From Lumbricus terrestris (Eukaryota > Annelida > Clitellata > Crassiclitellata > Lumbricidae): a stretch of DNA of 64,000 nucleotides. Location of the stretch: positions 4,863,826 through 4,927,825 of the forward strand of contig OX457043.1 in assembly GCA_949752735.1 (NCBI GenBank), read 5' to 3'. The notes under the pieces are model-generated. The model was not told the DNA's origin. It worked only from the letters and a program-made list of their open reading frames with translations, and did not search any database. The position numbers were made by a program, and so were the translations under genes. The first letter of the stretch is position 1. The number at the start of each line of letters is the position of its first letter. This document shows positions 11,425-23,591 of the stretch, in pieces.

Positions 11425-14400
11425 GCAAGGCAGAAAGTTATTCTTTCTTTAGGTCTTCTTTAGGTCTGCTGCCTCTCGGCAGGTCCAGATGCCCAACGAC
11501 GCCACTCTTCTCGGTGTTGTGCCTTTTCTTTAAGTTTCCCATATCCATCCTCCATCATCCAGTCCAAGAACTTTTCCCTCGGTCTTCCTCTTCCCCTCTT
11601 CCCCTCCATTTTGCCCTCCACTATGTCTCTTTGCAAGGAGTTGCCTCTCAGTATATGTCCCATCCAGTTCTTCTGCCTTGGTCTAATTGTATTCATCAAG
11701 GATCTTTCCTCTTTCACCTTCTTCAATACTTCTTCGTTTGATTTATGCTCTGTCCAGCTGACCCTTTCCATCCTTCTCCATATCCACATCTCGAACGCTT
11801 CTATTCGTTTGACATCCTCCTTTCTCATCGTCCAGGTCTCTGCTCCGTACAGTGTGACGCTCCAGATCAGTGCCTTGACCATTCTTTTCTTGATGTCTCG
11901 ATTCAATCCTCCTTTCAGTAGCTCCTTCCTTTTCGTGAACGCTTCTTTCCCCATCGCTATCCTCTTCCTGATTTCTTTGTGGCACTTCGCATCCTCCGAT
12001 ATTAGGCTTCCCAGATAGCAAAATTCAGTGACTTGCTCCACTTCTTCTCCATTGATTGTTATTTTCATATTCTTTTCCCCTTTTGCTTCTCTACTTATTC
12101 TCATTACTTTCGTCTTTTTGATGTTTATCTTCATCCCATATTCTTCGCTGGTTCTGTTTAGTTCATCCATTATGTGTTGTAGGTGCTCTTCTTTGTTTGC
12201 CAGCATTGATTGGTCGTCCGCAAATCTTAGCGCCTTTATCATCTTTCCTCCAATCTTTATTCCTTCTTCCGTGTCCTGTATTGCTTCCCGTATTAACTCT
12301 TCGATGTAAAGATTGAATAGTATGGGTGAGAGTGGACACCCCTGCCTCACACCTCTTCCTATTTATACCGGCTCCGATAGTTCCCCCTCTATCCTCACTC
12401 TTATCCTCTGTCCCATATACAGGTTTCCTATTAACCTTCTGTCTCTCCAATCCACTCCCATCTTCCTCAGGATTGTCATTAGCTTCCTCCAGTCTACCCT
12501 GTCGAACGCTTTTTCGTAATCCACAAAGCATATGTACACTTCTTGGTTGTTTTCCAGACTTCTTTCCGTTAGTATTCTCAAAGCTCCAATGGCGTCTCTC
12601 GTTCCTCTACCCTTCCTGAACCCGAATTGATCGTCTCCAAGACATCCATCTGCCTCCGCCTTTGCCTGCAGTCTCCTTGTCATCACCCTTAGCAGCACCT
12701 TCGAAGCATGAGTCAGCAAGCTTATCGTACGGTATTCTTCGCATCTTACTGCGTTCGCCTTTTTCTTTAATGGTATTAGTATTGTCTGCAGAAAGTCGTC
12801 TGGCCACATTCCAGTTTTGTAGATCTCCTGACAGATTTGGATCATTTCATTCATTGCCTTTTCTCCCAACTCCTTTAATATTTCCGCTGGTATGTTATCG
12901 ATTCCTTCAGCCTTGTTGTTTTTCATTTTCGCGATAGCTGCTATTATTTCCTCTTTCAATATTGCTGGTCCTATTTCATCCTCCTCCACCTCCCCCATCT
13001 CCTGATTTAACCTCGTGGGCCTGTTTTTGGTTTGGTAGAGGTCCTCTACATATTCCTTCCATCTCTCCTTTACTTGTTGGGGATCTTGTATCATTGCGCC
13101 ATCTCTATCCTGTACCCCAATTCCTCCATTCTGCATCATGTTCTTTGTAGTCTTTTTCACTATTTCATACATCTTATCATATCTTCCCTTCCTCTGTAGT
13201 TCTTCTATCTCTCTGCACTGGTTCTCCCACCATTGTTCTCTCGCCTTTTCGGTTGTTCTTCTTAGTTTGTTGTTTAGCCTTCTGTACTCCTTTTTCGCCT
13301 CTTCCGTGCTCTGATGCCTCCACTTTCTTCTCTCTTCCATTTCTCTTATCATTTCTCCCGTTATCCATGGCTTCCGTGGGGTCTTTCCTTTTTGGTACCC
13401 TATTGTCTCTGTTGTTTCCTCCACGATTATATCCCTGATATTTTCCCACCTTTCCTCCACCGCTGTTTCTTCACTTTGCTCTTGTTGTGTCCTCTCCACT
13501 CTGCTTTCAATTCTCTGCGCCAGTTCTATTCTTTTCGTCTCTGTCTTTATATTTTCTTTACCCCACCTCTTTATTGTCTGCGTTTTTCTTCTTATCAGTT
13601 TTAGGATTAGGTGGCTTGACATAGCTACTAGATTGTGATCCGTATCCGCATCCGCTCCCGGCATAGCTCTGGAGGTTTTTACACTATTTCTATATCTTTC
13701 TTTTACCATGATGTAGTCTATCTGATAACGTTTTTCATCACCCGGGGATTTCCACGTGTATCGTCTCCTCTTTTCCTGTTGAAACCATGTGTTTGTTATC
13801 ACCATTTTCTGTCTCTTGCAGAAGTCCACAAGCTTTTGTCCTCTTTCATTTCTTTTTCCCAATCCATACTTTCCTACACAATTTCCCTCTCTTCCCTCTC
13901 CCACTGATGCGTTCCAATCTCCCATCACTACTGTGTAATTCTTCCCTCTCGTCTTTCGCAGTTTTTCCTCTATAACCTCGTATATCTCGTCCACCTCTTC
14001 TTCCTCGCTTGTTATTGTTGGCATGTAGGCTACACCTGTACTATCTTGATGTCTACCGGGTGTGCTTTAATTTCCACCACAAGTATCCGATCTTTGTGGC
14101 TCTCAATTTTAGTCAGACATCCGGCTACCTTTTCATTTAGTAGCACAGCCACTCCACTTTGCCCATTTCTTTCTTCAGTATATATCGCTCTCACTCCCTC
14201 ACTCATGAAGTCTCCTCCGTCCTCCCATCTCACTTCTGACAATCCCAAGATATCTAGATTGGCTTTTCTCATCCTCCTTATCACATTTGCTAACTTCCCC
14301 GCTCTTCTCATTGTTCTCACGTTCCAAGTTCCGATATTAATCTTTTCCTTAACGGATTTCCTTTGGGTTCCTCTCGCTTCGCTCGTTTCACAAGGATTTC

Positions 14401-14785
14401 TCTGGATTACGACCTGCATGGCCTTGCCCCCATGCCTGCCGAACGCGACTCTTCCCACCATTGGTTGGGTCGACCCGTTAACGTTGTTTACTTCTTTCTG
14501 TAATTTTGTCATTGGCATTATCTTGGGAAAAATAGAGAGGTGGTTTCCCGCTGCCTTCCTCTCGGTGTTTTTATTGAGACACCATCTCTAGCGTCGTGTC
14601 TTCCACTGTCCGTCCTTTTCTTCCTTCTCCAGGTGTGTTGGGTTCGCTTATACCGGCGAAAGCTCGGTCGTCCACCACGCACTTTGCTTCCACAGGGGGA
14701 CCGCGAGTAGGTGGCGTGGTGGGCAGTTGAGGGGCAGAGGCTTTTTGAGACGCATGCCACCCCCATTTCCACTCCCCCCAGAAAG
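11425..14785 (-). mobile_element. Nearly full-length RTE-clade non-LTR retrotransposon
   Basis: A minus-strand element with a single endonuclease-reverse transcriptase ORF. A probable 5' UTR runs from about 14785 to 14518. The 3' end has reiterated gacctaaagaa units (about 11430-11465), as RTE elements often end in short tandem repeats. Coding disruptions are few, so the insertion looks fairly recent. Ends are estimated from loss of element-like sequence, not from target duplications. Confidence 0.8.
11460..14518 (-). pseudogene. RTE endonuclease-reverse transcriptase, two lesions
   Basis: The AP-endonuclease domain begins IGTWNVRTMRRAGKL and includes LGLSEVRW, MGDWNAS and TDHNLV. The RT contains PAEILKELGEKA, FRKGRGTRDAI, VDYEKAFDRVDW, QGCPLSPILFNLYIEELI and FADD (near 12213-12224), followed by a BovB-like C-terminal region (LYGAETWTMRK, GHILRGNSLQRD, GKRGRGRP). 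Two lesions separate the reading frames. A 5-bp insertion at 14026-14032 turns an expected Val-Tyr-Met into GTG TAG and shifts the frame. An in-frame TAA at about 12363-12365 stands where family members usually have Glu, before Ile-Gly-Arg-Gly. The RT active site is intact. The element would convert RNA to DNA at a nicked target, but this copy should not make a full protein. Confidence 0.85.
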
Positions 14786-14789
14786 TTAT

Positions 14790-15370
14790 AAGAGCTTGTT
14801 TATTTCTATAGAGTTCTCTAAACATAGATTTATGACTTTCACTGTCTGGATTATTCAGGTGGCATATTGGTGTCAATTCATTTTGATTCCTACTTACAGC
14901 TAGTGGTCCTTTCACCACTTCTTTACCACTCTCAGACTGCAACTAAACCTTGTGGGCTACACAGAATGTTTATTGAATACAAAACATGGTTACTTTGCTC
15001 AGTCAGATCTATTATAGAGTTGAGGTCATGAGTCCTCAACTTGGTGTGGGTGGTTCATTGCAACAACTATGTTGTGTAATCTATACTATAACTACTTTTT
15101 TACCACTCTGAGACTGCCACAGCACATGAGAAAAATATACCACTATTGATAAGATAAAAGTCAACAAATGTTAAGATTCATCACTTCCTTTGGTCGAGGC
15201 GTCAAAATAGAAAAGTGATGCCATGCCAGTCCATGGATCTGAACACATAGCTGTGTCTATTAGGGAAATGAAAAGCTGACTGTACGAACCAGACAGTATG
15301 AAATTCTCTTGCACTTTGGCACTAAAGCCAATCTGTTGTAACTCAGATGCATTGTGCGAATGAAAGTCTG
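14790..15370. other. Spacer containing a weak minus-strand ORF
   Basis: A 108-codon minus-strand frame (15171-15497) has no recognisable domain. I do not call it a gene. Confidence 0.35.
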
Positions 15371-15517
15371 CGAAAGTTTGATTAAAAAAAATGAAATGCC
15401 GGCTCGCACATAGGCATTCCCTACCCGGTTTCATAGCATTGCCAGCCTTAAGCGCCTTCTTATTGGCAGATCCCAAATTATGAATATTCACAACCAATGA
15501 TGTCAGTGGCCTCGTTT

Positions 15518-15610
15518 TGTTTACAGATTACTGCGGTTAGCCGTTGGCAATATCAATAATATAATATATTATTGATATTGCCAACGGCTAACCGCAGTAA
15601 TCTGTAAACA
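15518..15610. repeat. 93-bp perfect palindrome
   Basis: Two 46-base arms pair perfectly around one central base (15564), running from tgtttacagattactgcggt to its exact inverse. No mismatch was found. Confidence 0.95.
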
Positions 15611-15614
15611 ATCT

Positions 15615-15659
15615 GTTGCCAGTTATTTAACCTATATTATAGGTTAAATAACTGGCAAC
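15615..15659. repeat. 45-bp perfect palindrome
   Basis: Two 22-base arms pair perfectly around base 15637, with core ctatattatag. It starts four bases after the 93-bp palindrome ends. Confidence 0.95.
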
Positions 15660-15867
15660 CTTTGCGTCCATTAATAGACTATATTATGGTAACTACCTGC
15701 TAAGATTTATAAAGTGCTTTAATAAATATATAGGGCCTACATCATACAGTTTTACATATAAGCTTAATGGAATAAGGTAACGCTGCGTGCTCTATTGATG
15801 AGTAATGGCAACAGGGTAACACTGGCGTTATTAGCAAAGCGCCTAATGGGACATCAACAAATGATGC

Positions 15868-16015
15868 AGTAATGTAATGTAATGTAATGTAATGTAATTA
15901 GAAATTTCTATAGCGCCGCTCACAACCAAGGCCATTCAGTAGCGCTCCCAGTGCGATAACCCCTAGAGAAAAAATAGGTCTTAAGAAGAGAGAGAGATGT
16001 AGATAACGATCCTGA
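15868..16015 (-). mobile_element. L2/CR1-type LINE 3' end fragment
   Basis: On the plus strand a tandem taatg tail is followed by tatagcgccgctcac and agtagcgctcccagtgcg, the inverse of the family terminus. Confidence 0.55.
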
Positions 16016-17019
16016 TGATGCAGTACCTATAACATAGAAGTAATAATAAAGAAGGCCTTTAATAGTAGGTCTAATGGGCTACGCAACACGGAAGCAATAA
16101 TAAAGTAGGCCTATAGCAATAGGCTATACATGAAAAGTAATGTAAAACAAATGCTGATAAGTGTAAAGCATGCGAGTAGTGAAATCCATTCTTGTGAGAA
16201 AGTCAGAACATGGAATTAGAAAGTCGTCGTGTTAACGTGGATGCAAAGTGCTCTGATTCATGATTCAACATATTTAAATTTGAATTATTTGAATGAAGGT
16301 AACTGTCACACTTAAATTAATAAAACTTTTACTTTATATGCAATCGCGCATGAATTGCACATAAAATTTTGAATGATTTTCACTAGAACTGAGATTGACA
16401 TGAACTACTTATAAGCTCAAAATATTACTGGCTATCGAACAGTAGGCATGGAAATGAGACAATTCATGAAACTGAATAATTCATGAGCTTTTAAAGTAAC
16501 AATGGGGAATGTGTGGAACGCTAATAATTTTCAACTGGTGCTGATTTACTGAAATCTAGTCAAATCTGATGTAATGAATTCTGCAGCACATTTTGATTTT
16601 TGGCTTTTGAATCATCGAAGCAGACGCCTGTTGCGTCACATAGCTGTTGAGCACGGTGCACTATTGAAGCGATGAGTTGGTCGATGACATTGTTCCCTGC
16701 AGGCACGCATGTAACAACGCGTAACTTTCTTAATTTATTTTGTGCTCTGATTAGAAGTCTATCTTCACACTTTTCGATTACTTCACGATCGAATGGCAAC
16801 TCGTTAAAACTCCAAGTCTAAAAGTATCGCAATCAGCCATTCCACCCCCCGTACGACAACAGCAGCAACAACAGCGCACGAGAAGGCGTTAGACACGTCA
16901 TTGGTTATGAATATTCATAATCAGGAGCCGGCCAATGAGAAGACGTTATGGCTGGTAATGCTATGAAATCGGGTAGGGAATGCCTATATGCTGCCGGTTC
17001 ACATAAGGGGCGTTAAGCC

Positions 17020-17740
17020 AACAATTTGCTACACAAAACTAATCACTAGCACTTTAGCACTTGAAACAGCTCAATATAACTGTTTAGTAAGCTTTCTGTA
17101 ACAGTGTTGGTTGCTATTGCTACAGGATGTTGATCTGAGACATGAACAGCATTATTACGATATTCTGCCTGTAAGCAATTCATTTTAAAATGTGTACAAT
17201 TTTGCATATAAATTCATTCAGGCATGCAATGTTTCTTAAAATTTTGATTATAAATTTGATTTTAAATGATTACGAGTACAAATTATTTATAATATTCTGT
17301 TAACTCGACTGAATCAGCAGTCCTGAGTGACATATCCTATACTTATCACTATGTAGATCTTCACGTACCCATTCGTGCCTAGCGTCTTCCAAAATGAGAC
17401 GCTTCAAAAACTTGCTCCTAGAACATCAAAAGCTAAAATTTTGCGGAATTTGTGTTAGGTAATGTCCAAACTCATCATTTGCAACAAAGTTTTCATATGG
17501 TGAGATGATTTTGGAATAGCACTACTGGGTTAAAATTGCATGGAAACAGGGCATACGACAGGTAGCCTAGTCTTCACTGAATATATTTAGCACGACCCGT
17601 CGCATGTCCAATTAATTGAAACGGAAGCAAAATAAACAAATGAATGCTGCAAATGAACTCCAGTTGCATTCCGGAAAAAAGTGGATTTACGACAAGATAA
17701 TTTATACTCAGATGAAGACGACTCCTAACATAATTATATG
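17020..17740. other. Spacer, nothing recognised
   Basis: AT-rich DNA without supported features. Confidence 0.4.
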
Positions 17741-17748
17741 CTATCATT

Positions 17749-17890
17749 CATGGGCGGAGTTTAACAGGGGCTAAGCTCCCCCAAGAAGACCCAGATTCAT
17801 ATTTTTACCGTGTAAATCGTATCTTTTCCCGGGCTTAGCCCCCAAGAAGGCTTTAGCCCCTCCAAGAACGGAAACCAAACTCCGCCCATG
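17749..17890. mobile_element. hAT-like MITE, CATGGGCGGAG family, copy 1
   Basis: 142 bp. The termini CATGGGCGGAGTTT and AAACTCCGCCCATG are perfect inverted repeats. The flanking 8-bp duplication ctatcatt is exact. The interior has ggctaagc...gcttagcc arms and taccgtgtaaat. Two further copies and one relative occur in this window, all with exact 8-bp duplications. The 8-bp size points to hAT-type transposition. Confidence 0.9.
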
Positions 17891-17899
17891 CTATCATTG

Positions 17900-19640
17900 A
17901 ATGAAGTTCGAAGCGCCGCCATGGACGGCACTGCACAATCTCCAATCAAAAGACATCAACGATCGATAGTAGCCAAAAGTTAAATCGTAGTTTGGAATAA
18001 TTTTGTAGTCCGTTTGTCAGAATGGTCGGGGTACGATAGAGTAGGGAAACGAAGCATTAGCCAGGGTAGGTTATAAACCAGGATTTATTATTATTTGCGC
18101 ATTATAGCTAATACCAGGAGAAGACAAAAACTAGCTATAAGTGCGATTGAAACCCGGGTTTGCCTGTCGATATCAAACAGAATCATTACCAACAGTACTT
18201 AAGATGTGAAGTTGCCTGAATCGTGTGGCATTGAAATTTGGAACATTAGTGTTTTATACAATTACCGCTGGACATTACAAACAGGACTCCTCTAGAAGTC
18301 AAGGTCGTAGCCAGGATTTTATTTCGAGGGATGATTACTCGACCGTGAGCAACGATTAGCTAGTCAAGAAGCAATCGTGACAACTGACTAATGGATTTGG
18401 AGAATCGTTGTGAGCTCTCATAGCGGTTGTTCTCGACGGCAAAGACATTAAAAACTGTGGTTTTTACATCAAGCGCTAGTAAATGCATTATTTTTACATT
18501 ATTTTTGAATTTCGGGGGTGCTCAAACACACAAAACACCCCCTAGCAACGACCTTGCTAGAAGTGTCCCATACTCACTCCACTGTTATGACTTCAATATA
18601 AAAAGTCGACCTGCTATGCTATGAAAGAAGATCTAATATATAATATTAGCCTTATTAGATCAATGATAGCAACTTGACTACATCTATTTTGTCATTACTG
18701 CCTGCAATGAAGTAAGGAAAGCAGTTTCTGCGAAGCTTGTAGTCTTGCTGTAGGCATACAGTAGTCCTACAGCCCTGCACACCATATTCTGCTGTACGTA
18801 GCCCCTAAATGCGATGTAGACCAATTTAATAAACGTTTAATTAATAAAAGTCATAGACTCTAAAGGTTTGTAGTTCAAATCCACGACAATTCGGATAGGA
18901 GTCGCTTCAAATGAAATTTCCCATCTGAACCCTATTTGGCCTTGTTGCTTGATTTCTAAAGCAAGGACGCATTATTTTAAACAAAGCTTTATTCCAATTT
19001 TCTCACGGAGCCATTGTTTTCCCTCTCACAAACATAGCTCCGCGCAACGCACATTATGATAAACGCTCGTCAACAAAACAATAGAGATTTTCTTATGAAT
19101 GTTCGATTGAAATACGACCCATGTCAAAATGTGTTCAATAAAAGCTACTTGATCGATCATTGGCTGTTGCTACTGCTGTCAGAACCGAAATTGCTGTTGG
19201 CCTAAAATTAAATAAGCTGGTAAATAAGCTCTTGCCCCGCGCTTGACTTTCGAGTTGCGCTTAAGAAGTTTAGAGATTACGATTGCGATTCCTCCAGCTA
19301 TTCCATCATCCATCATGAACCCTGTCCTTCGGAATGGACCTCCTAAATATCCAGACACAGTAAGGTTCCTACCAACTACGTGTAGACGTTGCGCCATTCC
19401 TTGAGCGAGCGCGTTTGAGTAAGCGTAAGACTCACGTATCGCGTGCATTCAGTAAAAATCTACAGGCAAAATAATAATTATGAGATCATCGTGATTTCAT
19501 TGATTACATTTTACGCTACTTTACGCTGCATACTGTGTCCGATGTGAAGAATAGCGCACACTTGAAACAAACCTAGACAAAGAACTTCTACGTTTGCGCA
19601 ATTTATCGTATTAGTTCGCCGAATCTAGTGGTAGTTGCTA
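17900..19640. other. Spacer, nothing recognised
   Basis: Short ORFs only; no domain, RNA gene or transposon end identified. Confidence 0.4.
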
Positions 19641-20448
19641 CAGTAGGTCGAGTAGTCTATGGTCTGCTGCCGTATGGCAGTAATTTTTTTGTATAACGTA
19701 GGCTACTGTCCTTGGTAGCTATGGAGCGTGATGATGTAAAGATTATGTGCGTTTCAATGTTTGCGTATGCGCCTGTGCGTTTGCTCTTGTCATGGCAAAC
19801 TCTGAACGTTTCTACTTAAAATGTGAGTCTAATAAAATTAATGTGTATTAAAGTTCATTCACTGAGAATGAACTTTAAAAGAAAAGGGACTATCTGAAGA
19901 CAGGAAATTTTATTCACTGAAATTTTATTCACTGAATACTCCAGATAGTGCTCGTACATGGTGATAATTATGTATAGCCTAGGTCTGCAGGTAGTAGGCC
20001 AAACTGCGACAGTTGGCCTACATGCTGCATTGGTGGTAGGCTACTGTTGCAGGGATTTCTGTGCGTGCAGTTATTCACAAAATTTGCTGTTCCATTACCA
20101 AATGTTTTCAGTTGTAGAAGTACTGATGTGCATTAGAAATAGTAAAAGGGTAATTGCGATCCGATTGCAAGTAGCCTAATTTACCTTGGAAGATGGGAAG
20201 AGAGATAAGAGGTCGCGCAGTTCTGTTCGAAAAGAAATCCTTTAAAAAAACCACGCACTGTGGCAGCAGTTGCTCTTACTTTGGTGGAAGCAGTGCTACA
20301 GTTCTTTAGTGGTATTGTATTGGAAATGATAGCCGTCGCAAGTTTATTAGTGCACATTTCACACCACAATTAATTAATTTTTGCTGATTCAAATAATTCT
20401 AATCGCACAATAAATCGCTGTCCATGTTGGAATTATAAAATAAATATA

Positions 20449-21650
20449 CACCGTGGTTCAAAAAAAAGTAAGCCAAATTGTTTTGCATATATCTTTAATA
20501 CCTGATGACATATCACGCTAAAATTTTACAAATATTTAGAGAATTGAACCAAGAATATGATTCCAAAATTTCATGAGATAAAGTTGAACGGATAAAAAGA
20601 TATGAATCTTTCAACTTCATATGCAGAAATTTCAGTTTACAAGCAATTTTCTGTTAGATTCAATAAAATGTAAGCCAAACTGTCTTACATCTCTAATGTT
20701 TGATGACTAATCATATTGAAATTTTCCCAATATTTAGATAATTGAACCAAGAATAGGATTCCAAAAAATCATGTCATAAATTTGAACGGATAGATAGATA
20801 TGAATATTTCAACTTCAACTCACGAAATATCAGTTTTCAGCAAATCTGTTATGGTATTCGTTGAGGTTTCGGCGCTTGGTCGTTCCCATTAATTTTAGTC
20901 TTCATTGATCCCGGAATAAAAATTAATGGAACCTATTATCGCGACGTTCTGCTGTCACAACATCTTCTACCTGTAATCAGAAATCCAGCACAGACTGCCC
21001 CAGCCCACAGAGCCAAGGAAGCCATCGAAATGCTGACAAGAGAGACGCCAGACTTCATTTCTCCCACATAATGGCCTCCGAACAGCCCAAATTTGAATTC
21101 TGTCGACTATAAACTGTGGAGCGTGATGCAAGACAGAGTCTACCAGACAACAATCCATGATATAAACGATCTGAAGCAACGTTTGTTTGAAGTCTGCCAT
21201 GGGATCGCCCGGACCAGAGGATAATCGACGATGCTGCTGCTCAATGGCGCCAGCGCCTCCAGGCTTGCGTGCAAGCAGCAGCAGGAGGACATTTTGAGCA
21301 TCTTATTAATTCAAAAATCGAACCATACTGTTGAAATAATATTGATGGTTCAATTCTCTACATATCTGGAAAATCTTAGACTGATTAATCATCAGGCATT
21401 AGAGATATAAGAAAAACAGTTTGACTTGCATTTCAATGAATCTAACAGAAAATTGCTTGTAAACTGATATTTCTGCATATGAAGTTGAATGATACATATC
21501 TTTTTATCCGTTCAACTTTATCTCATGAAATTTTGGAGTCACATTCTTGGTCCAATTCTCTAAATATTTGTAAAATTTTAGCGTGATATGTCATCAGGTA
21601 TTGGAGATATATGCAAAACAATTTGGCTTACTTTTTTTTGAACCACGGTG
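20449..21650 (+). mobile_element. Tc1/mariner element with long inverted repeats, internally deleted
   Basis: 1.2 kb flanked by TA. The terminal repeats start CACCGTGGTTCAAAAAAAAG and extend over about 200 bases at each end, with further related inner copies. A transposase remnant sits in the middle. Confidence 0.85.
20890..21300 (+). pseudogene. Mariner-type transposase C-terminal remnant
   Basis: The plus strand reads KINGTYYRDVLLSQHLLPVI, then APAHRAKEAIEML and TPDFISP, then WPPNSPNLNSVDYKLW and DRVYQTTIHDINDLKQRL. This is the catalytic core and C-terminal half of a mariner transposase. The DNA-binding N terminus and the Asp before APAHRA are missing, and stop codons interrupt the frame. 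It is inactive. Confidence 0.8.
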
Positions 21651-23199
21651 TATATTAGATAAACGGTTCTAGCACTAATCAGTGGCACAACTTCAAACGG
21701 TTTTACATGGTCGAACTTAGGCGGATCAACTGGCAGCTGCTGAGGAACCGAGCCTAATATGAAATGGTAGACATCGGCCAAAAATAGAACGAGTCCCAAA
21801 ACATGAGAAGCATCATAGTTTGGGTGCTCCATGATCATACCGAATGGTTTGACCTGTGAATAGTCATCCTCATAAATGGCAATAAAATAGACAAATTTTC
21901 TATGATCTATTCGAAGCAATGCAGCACACAGTACTGAATGAACGTTTATTAGCCTACAGTTGAAGCATATATTGCGCTACAGATGCGACTTTAAAGTCAG
22001 TGTCAAGCATACAAGTTTTGCGCATCTACGTAGATTAAAATAAAATACTCGAACCATAATAGTTATAGGCCTACGGTGATATTATTTTCTCCATGCGACG
22101 AGTAAGTTAATCTAAAAATTAAACAAACTTCAACAGAATTTACTGCTACATAAAATTAATAACACAGCTCTAAACCTGTGAAAAGTCACGCGAGCATTTC
22201 ACAGAAAATAAATTTCTATTCCAAAAGCGCGTGCTTCGAAATGTTTATGTTGTAGGCTACTACTGTCACGCCTAGACAAGAAGTGCAATAGCTGTCTGCA
22301 TCGCGCAGCCAATCCGGTAATCTTGGTGCAGACTTCCCAGGCCGTGCCTTATACGAAACTTGAAAGTTGAAGCACAGCAATACACTGATACACATTCCAA
22401 CTAGTCTACGCCAAACCATCAGGGAACACATGCCATGATTATGAGTGTATAACTGTATTATACTAAAAAAATCAGGGTAGACATGATTGAGTTCATTGAG
22501 CAGCATCTTGGTTGGGAATAGAAATTTATTTCTTTGCTGAATTATGCGGGCTGACTCAACGCAACCAGGAATTCAACCATGTTTCTTTTCTAAACGGCAC
22601 ATAACAAAGGAGGCTATATCAAGCAATAGGTTCACACGAACCCTGACAGAAAATTCAGAAATAATAGCTACACTGTCGTCTACAATTTTAATCATGGATT
22701 AAAGTCGTGTAGAGCCTATTTTTCTTGCAACTTGCAGGTAACTTACTGTTGTTAAGGTACGCGTTAAAAATCGAACGTTGCGACCAATCATGTAAGTGGC
22801 AAGCACCAGGCCTGTTTCAGTCTGCAAACGAAGCTGTTTCAGACACTTGCAATAGGCCTACTGTATATGACTTATGGGACCCACCGCATGTTGAATGATA
22901 GGCAAATTAAATTTAACAAGAGTACGAACAACGAAATAAACATACTATCTCCATGAAAATATCCAAAGCGCATAAATCAATAGGCTACTAAATGAACAAA
23001 GTATTTCATGCAAACTCGCGAAACCATCAGAGACTCACGACGAAACCAAAAGCGGGCATATTGGTACGTGTATGGAAAAAACGTATCGTTGAAAACATAA
23101 TAATTATGCGTCTGTAAGTCTAACGAAGCACTTATTTCACCCCCTTTTTTTTAGTCCAAGTGTAGTTATTTGAATAATTAGTCAAATTACAAGACTTCC

Positions 23200-23410
23200 T
23201 TCGTTAGCCGCATTTCCTGGACTTACCACGTAACTCCAGGAAATAATTATCCATTTCCAGTATTTCCCTCAGAAGAACAGGAATAATGATATCCACGTCC
23301 AAGATTAATCCCAGCATTTGAGGTATAATTATATCTATCCCCAGTATTACACAGGAATTCCAGGTCTTATTATAAGATAATACAGGCATTCCTCCTAATC
23401 AGTCATAGCC
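23200..23410 (-). pseudogene. Decayed C-terminal tail of gene 2
   Basis: Minus-strand frames give RYNYTSNAG, GNTGNG and NYTWTKKK, matching the tail of the silk-like exons (YNYTWSNGGSPGNAANGG, YSWTKKW). Stops and frameshifts break it, so gene 2 has lost this tail. Confidence 0.55.
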
Positions 23411-23413
23411 TTG

Positions 23414-23538
23414 TCCACCACCACCACCACCACCACCACCACCACCACCACCACCACCACCACCACCACCACCACCACCACCACCACCACCACCACCACC
23501 ACCACCACCACCACCACCACCACCACCACCACCACCAC
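23414..23538 (-). repeat. GGT trinucleotide array (poly-Gly potential)
   Basis: About 41 GGT codons in a row on the minus strand, placed between gene 2's coding repeats and the decayed tail. This is where the silk-like exons have their Gly-rich block. A TAG just upstream prevents reading into it. Confidence 0.85.
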
Positions 23539-23591
23539 CTACCCTCCTACTTCAACCTGATTCCATCCCCCAGTCAACAGACCTCCTTCTC

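Larger units (their letters stand above)
15380..17010. repeat. Inverted repeat pair around 1.4 kb of unknown DNA
   Basis: About 130 bases at 15380-15513 and 16893-17008 are inverted copies, roughly 80 percent identical by eye. Shared words include taggcattccctaccc, ttcatagcatt and tatgaatattca next to an aaccaatga CCAAT box. The interior holds the two palindromes, a LINE end and a 79-codon minus ORF (16560-16799) of unknown nature. It may be a foldback transposon or two divergent promoter copies; I cannot decide. Confidence 0.5.
19650..23170. repeat. 3' flank of gene 2, paralogous to 35.0-37.6 and 42.8-45.0 kb
   Basis: Ordered shared blocks include cttggta...gcgtgatgatg, tactccag.tagtg, tttctaacagcttt-like tracts, caagcatacaagttttg, gatattattttctcc, gcgcgtgcttcgaaa, aggccgtgccttatacg and a final aaaagtc.cg tract before the exon end. 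A Tc1/mariner element (20449-21650) is inserted in this copy only. Confidence 0.65.

Noticed and set aside
12028..14591. Several plus-strand ORFs opposite the RTE element
   Set aside because: Antisense shadows of the endonuclease-RT frame.
15171..15497. 108-codon minus ORF as a host gene
   Set aside because: No recognisable domain or promoter; it overlaps one arm of an inverted repeat.
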